From positions 1 to 55,009 of the forward strand of contig SHWW01000004.1 in the NCBI GenBank assembly GCA_009693635.1: a stretch of 55,009 nt of DNA. The letters run 5' to 3'. A program made the position numbers and the translations under genes. The DNA comes from Flavobacteriaceae bacterium. GTDB taxonomy: Bacteria > Bacteroidota > Bacteroidia > Flavobacteriales > Flavobacteriaceae. Every line of letters starts with the position of its first letter. Within the stretch, counting starts at the first letter, position 1. The notes beneath the pieces are model-generated. The model did no database searches. It saw nothing but the letters and a program-made list of their open reading frames with translations, and was not told the DNA's origin. Below are positions 1 through 8,522 of the stretch, piece after piece.

Positions 1-1761
1 GCTGAGAAATCAAAGCAAGTCGTTGCGAAAAAAGCCGTAATTACTGCTGATGCTGCAATTGTTGGCGATACATTGCAAATGACAAAACTTAAAAAATCTT
101 TGGGAAATTTTGCTTATTCTGCAATGTTACCTTTTGCAAAAGATACGGTTACAACAATTGAAAATGAATTCGTTCGCATTAAAATCGCTAATAAAGGCGG
201 TTATATTGTTGAGGCAATCTTGAAAAATTTTGAAAAAATCAAGAAAGGTTCTGGGGAATTAGTTGAATTGATTAAAGACAATAATTCAAATTTAAACATT
301 CAATTAGTAACCAACGACAATCATACTTTAAACACAAAAGAGTTGTTTTTTGAACCAACATTAACGAAAGTTGGTGTCAATCAAATTCTAACGATGCGAT
401 TGAAAGCTGGCGCAAATGAGTTTTTAGAATACCAATATACATTGAAACCAAACGATTATATGATTGGTTTTGATCTTCGTTCACAAGGTTTAAATAAAGT
501 TTTGAACACGAATAAACCGTTGGATTTAGAATGGGATTTGAAAACTTTCAGAACAGAGAAAAGTATTTCTTATGAAAACAGATATACCTTGCTTAATTAT
601 GAATATGACGACGAAAAATTCAATAATGTTAGTGATGGAAATAACCAAGAAGAAACACTGGAAAATGTCAAATTCATTGCTTTCAAGCAGCATTTCTTCT
701 CTACAATTTTATTAAGCGAAACACCATTTTCGAAAGCGGTTTTAAAGTCAAATAATTTAGTTGTTGACGAAAATAAAGATACAATTTTCATCAAACAATT
801 CAGTGCTAACGTACCTTTGGCGTTTGCAAACGGAGAAGTAAACTATAAAATGAGTTTGTATTTTGGACCTTCGGATTATAAAACTTTAAAGGTTTACGAT
901 AAAAACATTGAACAAATAATTCCATTAGGTTGGGGGATTTTTGGATGGATAAATAAATTTATTTTCATTCCATTATTCGGATTTTTGAGTTCTTATATTT
1001 CTTATGGAATCGCAATTATTTTATTCACTATTCTGATAAAAATTGCAATGTCGCCAATTACGTACAAGTCGTTTTTATCTCAAGCAAAAATGAAAGTATT
1101 ACGACCTGAAATTACAGAATTGGGGGAAAAATACAAAAAAGAACCAGCGAAAAAGCAACAAGAAACAATGAAATTATACAATAAAGCGGGTGTAAACCCT
1201 ATGGCTGGTTGTATTCCTGCATTAATTCAGTTGCCTTTTATGTATGCGTCATTTCAGTTTTTTCCATCAGCATTTGAATTAAGACAAAAAGGTTTCCTTT
1301 GGGCTGACGATTTATCTTCGTTTGATGAAATTGCAAAATTACCCTTCAACATTCCATTTTATGGAAGCCATATTAGTTTGTTTCCGATATTAGCTTCAAT
1401 TGCGATTTTCTTTTATATGAAAATGACTTCTGGCGATCAACAAATGGCGGCTCCAACTCAAGAAGGAATGCCTGACATGGCAAAAATAATGAAAATAATG
1501 ATTTATCTTTCACCGATAATGATGTTGTTTTTCTTCAATAGTTATGGGGCTGGATTGAGTTTGTATAACTTTATATCCAATTTAATTACGATTGGAATTA
1601 TGTTAGTCATTAAAAACTATATTGTTGACAATGATAAAATTCACACCCAAATTCAAGCTAACAAATTGAAAGAGCCCAAAAAGTTAGGTAAGTTTCAACA
1701 AAAAATGCAAGAAATTATGGAACAAGCTGAAGCTCAAAAGGCACAGCAAAAGAAAAAATAA
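1..1761 (+). CDS. yidC: Membrane protein insertase YidC, 5'-truncated by window edge
   Basis: YidC/Oxa1 insertase, which inserts and folds inner-membrane proteins with SecYEG or alone. The reading frame is open from base 1, so the TTG at 73 used by the ORF track is not the start; the N-terminal membrane segment and the gene start lie upstream. The first ~290 residues are the large periplasmic beta-sandwich domain (IENEFVRIKIANKGG onward). The insertase core follows, with hydrophobic segments around WINKFIFIPLFGFL, YGIAIILFTILIKIAMSPIT, GCIPALIQLPFMYASFQFF and ISLFPILASIAIFF, plus a late segment near SPIMMLFFFNSYGAG. A lysine (LIKIAMSP) sits where the family usually has the conserved groove arginine; that alignment is by eye. 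The C-terminus is Lys/Gln-rich, as expected for a ribosome-contacting tail. A terminator follows the stop. Identification is very secure. Confidence 0.97.
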   Translation, partial: AEKSKQVVAKKAVITADAAIVGDTLQMTKLKKSLGNFAYSAMLPFAKDTVTTIENEFVRIKIANKGGYIVEAILKNFEKIKKGSGELVELIKDNNSNLNIQLVTNDNHTLNTKELFFEPTLTKVGVNQILTMRLKAGANEFLEYQYTLKPNDYMIGFDLRSQGLNKVLNTNKPLDLEWDLKTFRTEKSISYENRYTLLNYEYDDEKFNNVSDGNNQEETLENVKFIAFKQHFFSTILLSETPFSKAVLKSNNLVVDENKDTIFIKQFSANVPLAFANGEVNYKMSLYFGPSDYKTLKVYDKNIEQIIPLGWGIFGWINKFIFIPLFGFLSSYISYGIAIILFTILIKIAMSPITYKSFLSQAKMKVLRPEITELGEKYKKEPAKKQQETMKLYNKAGVNPMAGCIPALIQLPFMYASFQFFPSAFELRQKGFLWADDLSSFDEIAKLPFNIPFYGSHISLFPILASIAIFFYMKMTSGDQQMAAPTQEGMPDMAKIMKIMIYLSPIMMLFFFNSYGAGLSLYNFISNLITIGIMLVIKNYIVDNDKIHTQIQANKLKEPKKLGKFQQKMQEIMEQAEAQKAQQKKK

Positions 1762-1765
1762 ATTT

Positions 1766-1792
1766 AAAAGCACTCTTAACGGGTGCTTTTTT
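1766..1792 (+). terminator. Rho-independent terminator after yidC
   Basis: AAAAGCACTC, loop TTAAC, GGGTGCTTTT followed by TT. This is a 10-bp stem with one U-G wobble and a T-run, placed 5 nt after the yidC stop. Confidence 0.8.
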
Positions 1793-1866
1793 AATAAACG
1801 GCTTATTTTTTGATTACATAAAAAATATAATTTTGAGTTTATAATTTTATAATTTATCCCCTAGTT

Positions 1867-2583
1867 ATGAAACAATTATTGATAGTATTTGCATTTATTT
1901 TTACAACATCTATTTTCGCACAATCTGATTTTAATAAATTAGATGAAAACGGTAAGAAAAATGGCGTTTGGAAAGGTGTTTATGAAGAATCAAAACGTCC
2001 TCGATATGAAGGTACTTTTGAACACGGAAAGGAAATAGGTTTGTTTACTTATTTTGAAGATTCTAAAGCTTCATCGATAATGGCGACCCGCGAATTTAAT
2101 AACAAAGACAATTCGGCATACACTATTTTTTACGACCAAAATAAAAATAAAGTAAGCGAAGGGAAAGTAATTAATAAAATTCACGAAGGTATTTGGACTT
2201 ACTATCATGAAGCTTCAAAAATTATTATGACTTTAGAAAACTACAAAAACGGAAAATTGGAGGGTTTAAAAACGATTAATTTTCCTTCTGGAAAAGTTGC
2301 CGAATTAACCAATTATAAAAACGGAATCAAGGAAGGAGCTTATAAAAAAACCGCTGAAAACGGTGTTTTACTTGAAGACTCATTTTATGTTAATGGCGAA
2401 ATTAATGGCGTTTCTTCTTTCAAAGATCCTGATGGATTAGTAGTTGCAAAAGGAATGTTCAATCAAGGAAAAAAAGTTGGAATTTGGTTGTTCTATGAAA
2501 ATGGAAAATTAGTAAGTAAAGACAATTTCAATAAACCTCGAAAAAAATTCCAAAAACGAGAAGCAATTAGAAAAGAGGAATAG
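1867..2583 (+). CDS. Exported MORN-repeat protein, YwqK antitoxin-like family
   Basis: A 238-residue protein with a clear Sec signal peptide (MKQLLIVFAFIFTTSIFAQ) followed by repeated MORN-like units of the form G-x-W-x-x-Y and NGxxEGxxxxY, for example KNGVWKGVYEE, HEGIWTYYHE, KNGKLEGLKT, KNGIKEGAYKK and KKVGIWLFYENGK. These match the MORN_2/YwqK family, often auto-named 'toxin-antitoxin system YwqK family antitoxin'. Here the protein is exported and has no toxin partner beside it, so a toxin-antitoxin role is not supported. The repeats more likely form an extended beta-structure in the periplasm or on the outer membrane. The C-terminus is basic. It stands between yidC and mnmA on the same strand, each with its own spacer. 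The exact function is unknown. Confidence 0.8.
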   Translation: MKQLLIVFAFIFTTSIFAQSDFNKLDENGKKNGVWKGVYEESKRPRYEGTFEHGKEIGLFTYFEDSKASSIMATREFNNKDNSAYTIFYDQNKNKVSEGKVINKIHEGIWTYYHEASKIIMTLENYKNGKLEGLKTINFPSGKVAELTNYKNGIKEGAYKKTAENGVLLEDSFYVNGEINGVSSFKDPDGLVVAKGMFNQGKKVGIWLFYENGKLVSKDNFNKPRKKFQKREAIRKEE

Positions 2584-2631
2584 TTGAAATGAAATTCACA
2601 AGAATACTACCTTTGAAAAACTAAAATTTAT

Positions 2632-2653
2632 GGTATATTTACATACCTTTTTT
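2632..2653 (+). terminator. Possible weak terminator after the MORN gene
   Basis: GGTAT, loop ATTTAC, ATACC, then TTTTTT. The stem has only 5 bp. It lies 48 nt after the MORN stop and 30 nt before mnmA, so it could also be part of the mnmA leader. Confidence 0.4.
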
Positions 2654-2682
2654 AGGTTTTAAAATCTTTCAATAAAATACAA

Positions 2683-3870
2683 ATGAAGCGTGTTGTAGTT
2701 GGACTTTCTGGTGGTGTTGATTCAAGTGTTGCAGCCTATTTGTTGCAACAACAAGGATATGAAGTCATTGGCCTTTTTATGAAAAATTGGCACGATGATT
2801 CTGTTACAATCTCTAATGAATGTCCGTGGCTTGAAGACAGTAATGACGCACTTTTGGTAGCCGAAAAATTAGGAATTCCTTTTCAAACGGTTGATTTAAG
2901 TAAACAATACAAAGAGAAAATCGTTGATTATATGTTCAACGAATATGAAAAAGGAAGAACCCCAAATCCTGATGTATTGTGCAATCGTGAAATTAAATTT
3001 GATGTTTTTATGAAAATCGCTTTAAGTCTTGGTGCCGATTTTGTAGCAACGGGTCATTATTGCAGAAAATTTGAAACCGAAGTTTACGGAAAAAAAGTAT
3101 TTCAATTAATTACTGGAGTTGATAATAATAAAGATCAATCATATTTTTTATGTCAATTATCTCAGAAACAATTATCAAAATCTTTATTTCCAATTGGGGA
3201 ATTAAGAAAGCCAGAAGTTCGTGAAATTGCTGCACAAATGAATTTGATTACCGCAGAAAAGAAAGATTCTCAAGGTTTGTGTTTTATAGGAAAAGTTAAA
3301 TTACCTGAATTTTTACAACAAAAATTAGAAAAGAAAGAAGGTTTAATTGTGCAAATTGACCCTCAAGATCTAATTTATATTCAAAATCCGACTGAATTTC
3401 AATCGGAAGAAGAAAAATTAGCATTTGAATCTCGGACTTTGTTTTATGAACCAAATATGGGAAAAGTAGTTGGAAAGCATCAAGGAGCCCATTTTTTTAC
3501 TATTGGTCAACGGAAAGGATTGAATGTTGGTGGAACTAAAGAACCTTTATTTATAATTGCTACAAATGTTGAAACCAATACCATTTATACCGGTTTAGGG
3601 TTTGAACATCCGGGTTTATTTAAAAAAGCATTGTTTATTGAAAAATCAGAAGTTCATTGGATAAGAGAAGATTTAGCTATTTCAAATGGAGAAACTATGT
3701 TGGTTATGGCTAGAATTCGGTACCGTCAACCTTTGCAAAAAGCAATTTTACACCAATTTGAGAGTGGAATGTACGTTCAATTTGAAGAAGCGCAACCTGC
3801 AATTACAGAAGGGCAATTTGTTGCTTGGTATTTGGAGGACGAATTAGTTGGTTCGGGAGTAATTTCTTAA
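2683..3870 (+). CDS. mnmA: tRNA-specific 2-thiouridylase MnmA
   Basis: Catalyses 2-thiolation of the wobble uridine (U34) of tRNA-Lys, -Glu and -Gln, using ATP to adenylate the base and persulfide sulfur relayed to the enzyme. At 395 residues it is slightly longer than most MnmA proteins. The N-terminal PP-loop SGGVDSS is at residues 9-15. The two catalytic cysteines are visible: Cys100 in [12 protein letters not shown] and Cys200 in SQGLCFIGK. The central tRNA-binding block [10 protein letters not shown] and the C-terminal beta-barrel follow. The ATG at 2683 places the P-loop at the usual distance from the N-terminus. It is followed after 24 nt by the subtilase gene on the same strand, with no obvious functional link. 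Confidence 0.97.
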   Translation: MKRVVVGLSGGVDSSVAAYLLQQQGYEVIGLFMKNWHDDSVTISNECPWLEDSNDALLVAEKLGIPFQTVDLSKQYKEKIVDYMFNEYEKGRTPNPDVLCNREIKFDVFMKIALSLGADFVATGHYCRKFETEVYGKKVFQLITGVDNNKDQSYFLCQLSQKQLSKSLFPIGELRKPEVREIAAQMNLITAEKKDSQGLCFIGKVKLPEFLQQKLEKKEGLIVQIDPQDLIYIQNPTEFQSEEEKLAFESRTLFYEPNMGKVVGKHQGAHFFTIGQRKGLNVGGTKEPLFIIATNVETNTIYTGLGFEHPGLFKKALFIEKSEVHWIREDLAISNGETMLVMARIRYRQPLQKAILHQFESGMYVQFEEAQPAITEGQFVAWYLEDELVGSGVIS

Positions 3871-3894
3871 TTTAGTACTTTAAAAACTATTTAA

Positions 3895-5505
3895 ATGAAA
3901 AAAATAATATTGATTCTTGTCTTATTTGTTTCTTATTTTTGCTATTCGCAAGAAGATGCTTGGGTATATTTTAAGGACAAACCTAACAGTCAATATTATT
4001 TTGATAATCCTTTACAAATGCTTTCGCAGCGTGCTTTGGACAGAAGAATTACACAAAATATTCCGTTGGATTTAATAGATATTCCAATTCATCAAGCTTA
4101 TATCGAACAAATTACTGCAACTGCTGGAATAACAGTTAAGGCAAAGTCAAAATGGTTGAATTGCCTACACATTCGCGGTTCACAAGTGGATATTCAAGCT
4201 TTGAGTTTGCTTTCATTTGTAGATCACGTTTCATTTGCAAACCGTACTTTGAATGTGGGCAGAAGATTTTCAAATTCTACTTTTAATCCTTTTAATAAGG
4301 TTTTAGAAACCCAAGTTACTTATAATTATGGTACTTCTGCGAATCAAATTCAAATGTTAAATGGGCATTTATTGCACCAACAAAATTATACGGGAACTGG
4401 AAAAACAATCGCTGTTTTAGATGCTGGTTTTCCAGATGTAGATGTTGCGCAACCGTTTCAAAGATTGCGTGATAACAACCAAATTTTAGGCGGATATAAT
4501 TTTGTTGATAGAAGTTCCAATTTCTATGCGATGAATATTCACGGAACTTTGGTGCTTTCTACAATGGGTGGATATACTAATAATCAATTAGTTGGAACAG
4601 CCCCTGACGCATCATATTATTTATTTGTTACCGAAGACAGTTCGTCAGAAAATCCTTTGGAAGAGTCACTTTGGGTCGAAGCTGCAGAAATGGCAGACAA
4701 TTTAGGTGTAGATGTAATCAATACTTCATTAGGTTATTTTGGATATGATAATCCAAATTACAGTCATACTTATACCGATATGAATGGAATATCAGCCTTC
4801 AGTTCTCGAGGTGCCAACGTTGCTTTTAGCAGGGGAATGATAGTTGTGGTTTCTGCTGGAAATTCAGGAAATTCTACAAACGTTCATATTGGAGCTCCTG
4901 CAGATGCGATTAAAGCTTTGACTGTTGGTGCAGTGGATTCTGCTCGAAATTATGCGAGTTTCAGTTCAATCGGCCCCTCATTTGACGGAAGGGTTAAACC
5001 CGATGTAATGGCACAGGGATTAAATGCTGTACTTTCTTATCCAAGCGGAACGATTTCAACAAATAGTGGCACTTCATTTTCTGGACCAATTATAGCAGGA
5101 ATGGTCGCGAGTTTTTGGCAGGCTTTCCCAACATTTACAAATACTCAAATAGTACAATTTATAAAAGAATCTTCAGATCATTTTACAAATCCTAATCCTC
5201 AATATGGCTATGGAATTCCTAATTTTCAATTGGCTTTAACCAATGCTTTTTCAAGTATGGAGTTTAATTCAGATTTAATTTCTGTCTATCCAAATCCTGT
5301 AAAAGACTTAGTTTATTTTTCAATTCCAACAATTGGTTCATCCAAAGAAATTAGCATTTACAATAGTTTAGGTCAAATGGTAATTAATCAAAGTAGCTTA
5401 AATCAGATTCAAAACATATCGTTGCAGCCATTAGAAAGCGGTATTTATTTTTATAAAATTGCTCTTGCAAATGGAACTAAAATCGGAAAAATTATTAAAG
5501 AATAA
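3895..5505 (+). CDS. Secreted S8 subtilisin-like serine protease with T9SS sorting domain
   Basis: A 536-residue secreted protease. It begins with a signal peptide (MKKIILILVLFVSYFCYSQ), followed by an inhibitor-like propeptide region to about residue 120. The S8 catalytic domain carries Asp176 (VLDAGFPD), His216 (NIHGTLV) and Ser394 (SGTSFSGP), all in canonical order and context. The last ~75 residues (VYPNPVKDLVYF through GIYFYKI to GKIIKE) are a type A C-terminal sorting domain for type IX secretion, so the protein should be exported across the outer membrane and released or anchored to the surface. The substrate is unknown; extracellular protein degradation for nutrition is the usual inference. 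It lies 24 nt after mnmA and 33 nt before the next gene, which may mean co-transcription but no shared pathway is evident. Confidence 0.93.
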   Translation: MKKIILILVLFVSYFCYSQEDAWVYFKDKPNSQYYFDNPLQMLSQRALDRRITQNIPLDLIDIPIHQAYIEQITATAGITVKAKSKWLNCLHIRGSQVDIQALSLLSFVDHVSFANRTLNVGRRFSNSTFNPFNKVLETQVTYNYGTSANQIQMLNGHLLHQQNYTGTGKTIAVLDAGFPDVDVAQPFQRLRDNNQILGGYNFVDRSSNFYAMNIHGTLVLSTMGGYTNNQLVGTAPDASYYLFVTEDSSSENPLEESLWVEAAEMADNLGVDVINTSLGYFGYDNPNYSHTYTDMNGISAFSSRGANVAFSRGMIVVVSAGNSGNSTNVHIGAPADAIKALTVGAVDSARNYASFSSIGPSFDGRVKPDVMAQGLNAVLSYPSGTISTNSGTSFSGPIIAGMVASFWQAFPTFTNTQIVQFIKESSDHFTNPNPQYGYGIPNFQLALTNAFSSMEFNSDLISVYPNPVKDLVYFSIPTIGSSKEISIYNSLGQMVINQSSLNQIQNISLQPLESGIYFYKIALANGTKIGKIIKE

Positions 5506-5538
5506 ACATTCAAATAATCACATGATGCCATTTATTAA

Positions 5539-6477
5539 ATGAACAGAATCACACAACTTTTCAATATTAAATACCCAATTATTCAAGGTGGAATGATTTG
5601 GAATAGTGGTTACAAATTGGCTAGCGCCGTAAGTAATGCTGGTGGTTTAGGATTAATTGGCGCAGGCTCAATGTATCCTGAAGTATTACGAGAACATATT
5701 CAAAAGTGTAAAAAAGCAACTGAGAAACCTTTTGGAGTAAATGTTCCGATGTTGTATCCAAATATTGAAAAAATTATAAAAATTATTGTTGAAGAAGAAG
5801 TTAAAATTGTTTTTACATCAGCAGGAAATCCTAAAACTTGGACGTCATTTCTAAAAGAAAAAGACATTACAGTAGTTCACGTGGTCAGCAGTTCAAAATT
5901 TGCTTTAAAAGCACAAGAAGCTGGTGTTGATGCAGTTGTTGCTGAAGGTTTTGAAGCTGGAGGACATAATGGAAGGGAGGAAACGACAACATTAACATTA
6001 ATTCCGATGGTAAAAGAGCATCTTTCTATTCCATTAATTGCTGCTGGCGGAATTGCCACAGGAAGAGGAATGTTGGCAGTTATGGTCTTAGGTGCGGATG
6101 GAGTTCAAATAGGTTCAAGATTTGCGGCTTCTTTGGAATCTTCATCACATCAAAATTTTAAGAAAGCAATAATCAATATAAAAGAGGGAGATACGCAAGT
6201 AACTTTGAAAGAATTGGCTCCAGTTCGTTTGATTAAAAATAAGTTTTATGACGATCTTCAGGAATTGTATAAAAAAGCTCCAACTCAACAAGAATTGAAA
6301 ACTTTATTGGGAAGAGCAAGAGCAAAAAAAGGGATGTTTGAAGGTGATTTAGTCGAAGGGGAATTAGAAATTGGTCAAATTGCAGGATTAATTCATGAAA
6401 TAAAATCAGCGGCAGCAATCATAGATGAAATTTTTTTAGAGTTTGAAATTGCAAAGAAAGAAGTTCTAAAATTATAA
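5539..6477 (+). CDS. NPD/nitronate monooxygenase family FMN enzyme (FabK-like alternative)
   Basis: A 312-residue TIM-barrel flavoenzyme of the 2-nitropropane dioxygenase/nitronate monooxygenase family. Visible motifs are the N-terminal YPIIQGGMIW, the FMN-contact region SNAGGLGLIGAGS, the EAGGHNGRE block after VVAEGFEAGG, and the phosphate-binding LIAAGGIATGRG followed by GADGVQIGSRF. The same scaffold includes FabK-type enoyl-ACP reductases, and the N-terminal half (KPFGVNVPML, VFTSAGNP) reads much like FabK. The activity (nitronate oxidation, enoyl-ACP reduction or another flavin reaction) is therefore not settled by sequence. A basic stretch (GRARAKKG) precedes an acidic C-terminal helix. 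It stands 33 nt after the protease gene on the same strand. Confidence 0.85.
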   Translation: MNRITQLFNIKYPIIQGGMIWNSGYKLASAVSNAGGLGLIGAGSMYPEVLREHIQKCKKATEKPFGVNVPMLYPNIEKIIKIIVEEEVKIVFTSAGNPKTWTSFLKEKDITVVHVVSSSKFALKAQEAGVDAVVAEGFEAGGHNGREETTTLTLIPMVKEHLSIPLIAAGGIATGRGMLAVMVLGADGVQIGSRFAASLESSSHQNFKKAIINIKEGDTQVTLKELAPVRLIKNKFYDDLQELYKKAPTQQELKTLLGRARAKKGMFEGDLVEGELEIGQIAGLIHEIKSAAAIIDEIFLEFEIAKKEVLKL

Positions 6478-6519
6478 AATAAATTTAAAAAATAAAGACA
6501 ATTGAATAAAGATATAAAT

Positions 6520-6969
6520 ATGAAAATAATAAAAACTCTATTCTTATTTATGTTTTTTAGTATTGGAATTCAAAAAACATATTGTCAAACCTATAAATTT
6601 GTAGCTACAAGTTTTAGTGTTATGGAAAAAGTCTCTAATGGAGCTTGGGGAAGTTGGTCAGATTTGCAACCCGTTAATATTATTATCACTTTAGATACAA
6701 ACAAGAACCGAATAATTGTTTATTCTAAAGAAATCCAGTTGTATGAAATTCAAAATTATGAACAAAGACAAGATGGTCAATCCGATGAAATCTATCCTTT
6801 TGTTTGTAAAGATATTGATGGAGAAGATTTTACAATTTCAATTATCACAAGGAAAAGTCAAGAAAATAGGAAGCAATTGTATATTAATCATAGGAATGTA
6901 ATAATTGTTTATAACATAGTTAACTTTCTTGATAAAGAAATAAATAGAGAATCTACCATAAAGAAATAA
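6520..6969 (+). CDS. Small exported hypothetical protein
   Basis: I do not recognise this family. The ORF track starts at a TTG at 6502, but the in-frame ATG at 6520 gives a proper signal peptide (MKIIKTLFLFMFFSIGIQKTYCQ), so I place the start there. The mature part is ~127 residues, with alternating beta-like hydrophobic patterns (NIIITLDTNKNRIIVYS, LYINHRNVIIVYNIV) and no cysteine pair or catalytic motif that I can see. It probably folds as a small periplasmic or surface beta-protein. It lies 42 nt after the FMN enzyme on the same strand and converges with the alkaline phosphatase gene. Base composition matches its neighbours. Confidence 0.65.
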   Translation: MKIIKTLFLFMFFSIGIQKTYCQTYKFVATSFSVMEKVSNGAWGSWSDLQPVNIIITLDTNKNRIIVYSKEIQLYEIQNYEQRQDGQSDEIYPFVCKDIDGEDFTISIITRKSQENRKQLYINHRNVIIVYNIVNFLDKEINRESTIKK

Positions 6970-7029
6970 TCATGAAATTTTAATAGCTACCATTTATTTC
7001 TAAATTATATAAATTTTAATCAAAGTTCT

Positions 7030-8445
7030 TTAAAATTTATTTTCTACTTCAGCAGCTTGTAACATTAAATTATGTAAATCAGTATTTTTTATAAAAGAAT
7101 TTAAAAGTTCGCTTCCAGGTCCAAACATAGCTAATTCACTATAATCTGAAGAATGATCCATACTAATCCAGCCAACAGAATTGTGTGTTTTTTGTATATC
7201 AGATAGCAATTTAAAAGGCAAATGTTTCGGATTATACAATCCGTCTTCCATTTTTATATCAGAATAAAAACTTAAAATTAATTTTGCATCGCCCTCTTGC
7301 AATGCTAATTTTGTAGCAAATTCAATTCTTTCGACAATCTGACTTGAAGTAGTTTCTTTTTCAATCCCATTTAAAATCCAGTCGTTAGTTTGCTTATAGT
7401 TTTGAATAGAATCAAAATTTTCATTAACAGCTTTTCCATAAATTAAGCCGGGATTTGCATTTCCATGATCGGTAGTTATAATTACTAATGTATTTTCATT
7501 TTCTTTAGCAAAATCAATAGCTACTTTAATAGCTTCATCGAGCGCTACTTGGTCATAAATTAATCCTGTAATATCATTTGCGTGTGCAGCCCAATCTACT
7601 TTTCCAGCTTCAACTTGCAACACAAATCCATTTGGATTATTTTTCATTTTATCAATTGCACGTATTGTCATTTCAGCTAATGTTGGGGAAGAATTAGTTA
7701 ATTCCTTACTACTTTCTCTATCTTTAGAATAAGGTAATCCATCGATATTGAAGACCCCTAAAATAGGTTTGCTGTTATCAATGGATAACATTTCGGATCT
7801 ATCTTTTACTACATTGTAGCCTTTTGAAATAAAATCTTGGTATAAATCTTTTTTATCTTTTCGGTTTTTAGAGGAGAAGAATTTATCGCCACCACCCATC
7901 ATAATGTCAAATTTCAAATCGAGATACATTTCTGCAATTGCTTCTTGACTATTTCTGCTTTTTGAAGCGATACAAAAACCTGCAGGTGTTGCGTGAGTAA
8001 TTGGAACTGTTGTAACACACCCCGCCATTTTGCCTGCTTTTTTGAATTTTTGCCAAATTGGTAAATATTCTTCGCCATTTACTCCTACATTCAAAGAACC
8101 ATTTTTCACACGAAAACCACTTCCCCACGATGAACTTGCGGCAGCAGAATCAGTAACAATTGATGATGCCGAAGTCATGTCCATCAAGGATCTTTTGACA
8201 CGATTATCTTTGTATAATTCAATCCAATTACTACCTTTTCCTGTTTTTCGATTTAAATACAAATCTACCATATTTAGGGTACCTGAACTCATGCCATCAC
8301 TAATAATGACAATAATGTTTTTGGCTATTTTATTTTTATTGGAACTATCAAAAACAATTTTTTGCCCAATACTTTGAAAAGGATTTATGATTGTAGAGCC
8401 TATAGCTGCAAGTGAGCCATTTTTAAAAAACTTTCTTCTATCCAT
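7030..8445 (-). CDS. Tat-exported alkaline phosphatase (PhoA superfamily)
   Basis: A periplasmic phosphomonoesterase of the alkaline phosphatase family, 471 residues. The N-terminus MDRRKFFKNGSLAAIG has the twin-arginine pattern RRKFF followed by a hydrophobic stretch, suggesting folded export by Tat. Metal and active-site motifs are in order: Asp50 (IISDGMSSG), nucleophile Ser100 (VTDSAAASSS), the Asp/His pair in KVDWAAHAND, Asp/His in IITTDHGNANPG, and a late His in SMDHSSDYSEL before FGPGSE. It should scavenge phosphate from organic esters with zinc and magnesium. No Pho box can be judged by eye. A -7-like TACCTTTG (minus strand, 8465-8472) lies ~20 nt upstream of the ATG. It stands alone, convergent with the preceding gene. 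Confidence 0.92.
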   Translation of the reverse strand: MDRRKFFKNGSLAAIGSTIINPFQSIGQKIVFDSSNKNKIAKNIIVIISDGMSSGTLNMVDLYLNRKTGKGSNWIELYKDNRVKRSLMDMTSASSIVTDSAAASSSWGSGFRVKNGSLNVGVNGEEYLPIWQKFKKAGKMAGCVTTVPITHATPAGFCIASKSRNSQEAIAEMYLDLKFDIMMGGGDKFFSSKNRKDKKDLYQDFISKGYNVVKDRSEMLSIDNSKPILGVFNIDGLPYSKDRESSKELTNSSPTLAEMTIRAIDKMKNNPNGFVLQVEAGKVDWAAHANDITGLIYDQVALDEAIKVAIDFAKENENTLVIITTDHGNANPGLIYGKAVNENFDSIQNYKQTNDWILNGIEKETTSSQIVERIEFATKLALQEGDAKLILSFYSDIKMEDGLYNPKHLPFKLLSDIQKTHNSVGWISMDHSSDYSELAMFGPGSELLNSFIKNTDLHNLMLQAAEVENKF

Positions 8446-8464
8446 CTTTGGATTTTAATTTTTC

Positions 8465-8472
8465 CAAAGGTA
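8465..8472 (-). promoter_or_regulatory. -7 element (TACCTTTG) for alkaline phosphatase
   Basis: On the minus strand TACCTTTG matches the Bacteroidota TAnnTTTG consensus and predicts a start site near 8460 with a ~15-nt leader. There is no TTG at the ideal -33 spacing, so the call rests on the -7 element alone. Confidence 0.45.
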
Positions 8473-8522
8473 AAAAAAGTATTTTCAATTAATGTTTAAA
8501 AGTATATTTTTTAATAAAAAAT

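Noticed and set aside
1867-2583. Toxin-antitoxin system suggested by the YwqK family name
   Set aside because: The protein has a signal peptide and no adjacent toxin; the family label alone does not support an antitoxin role.
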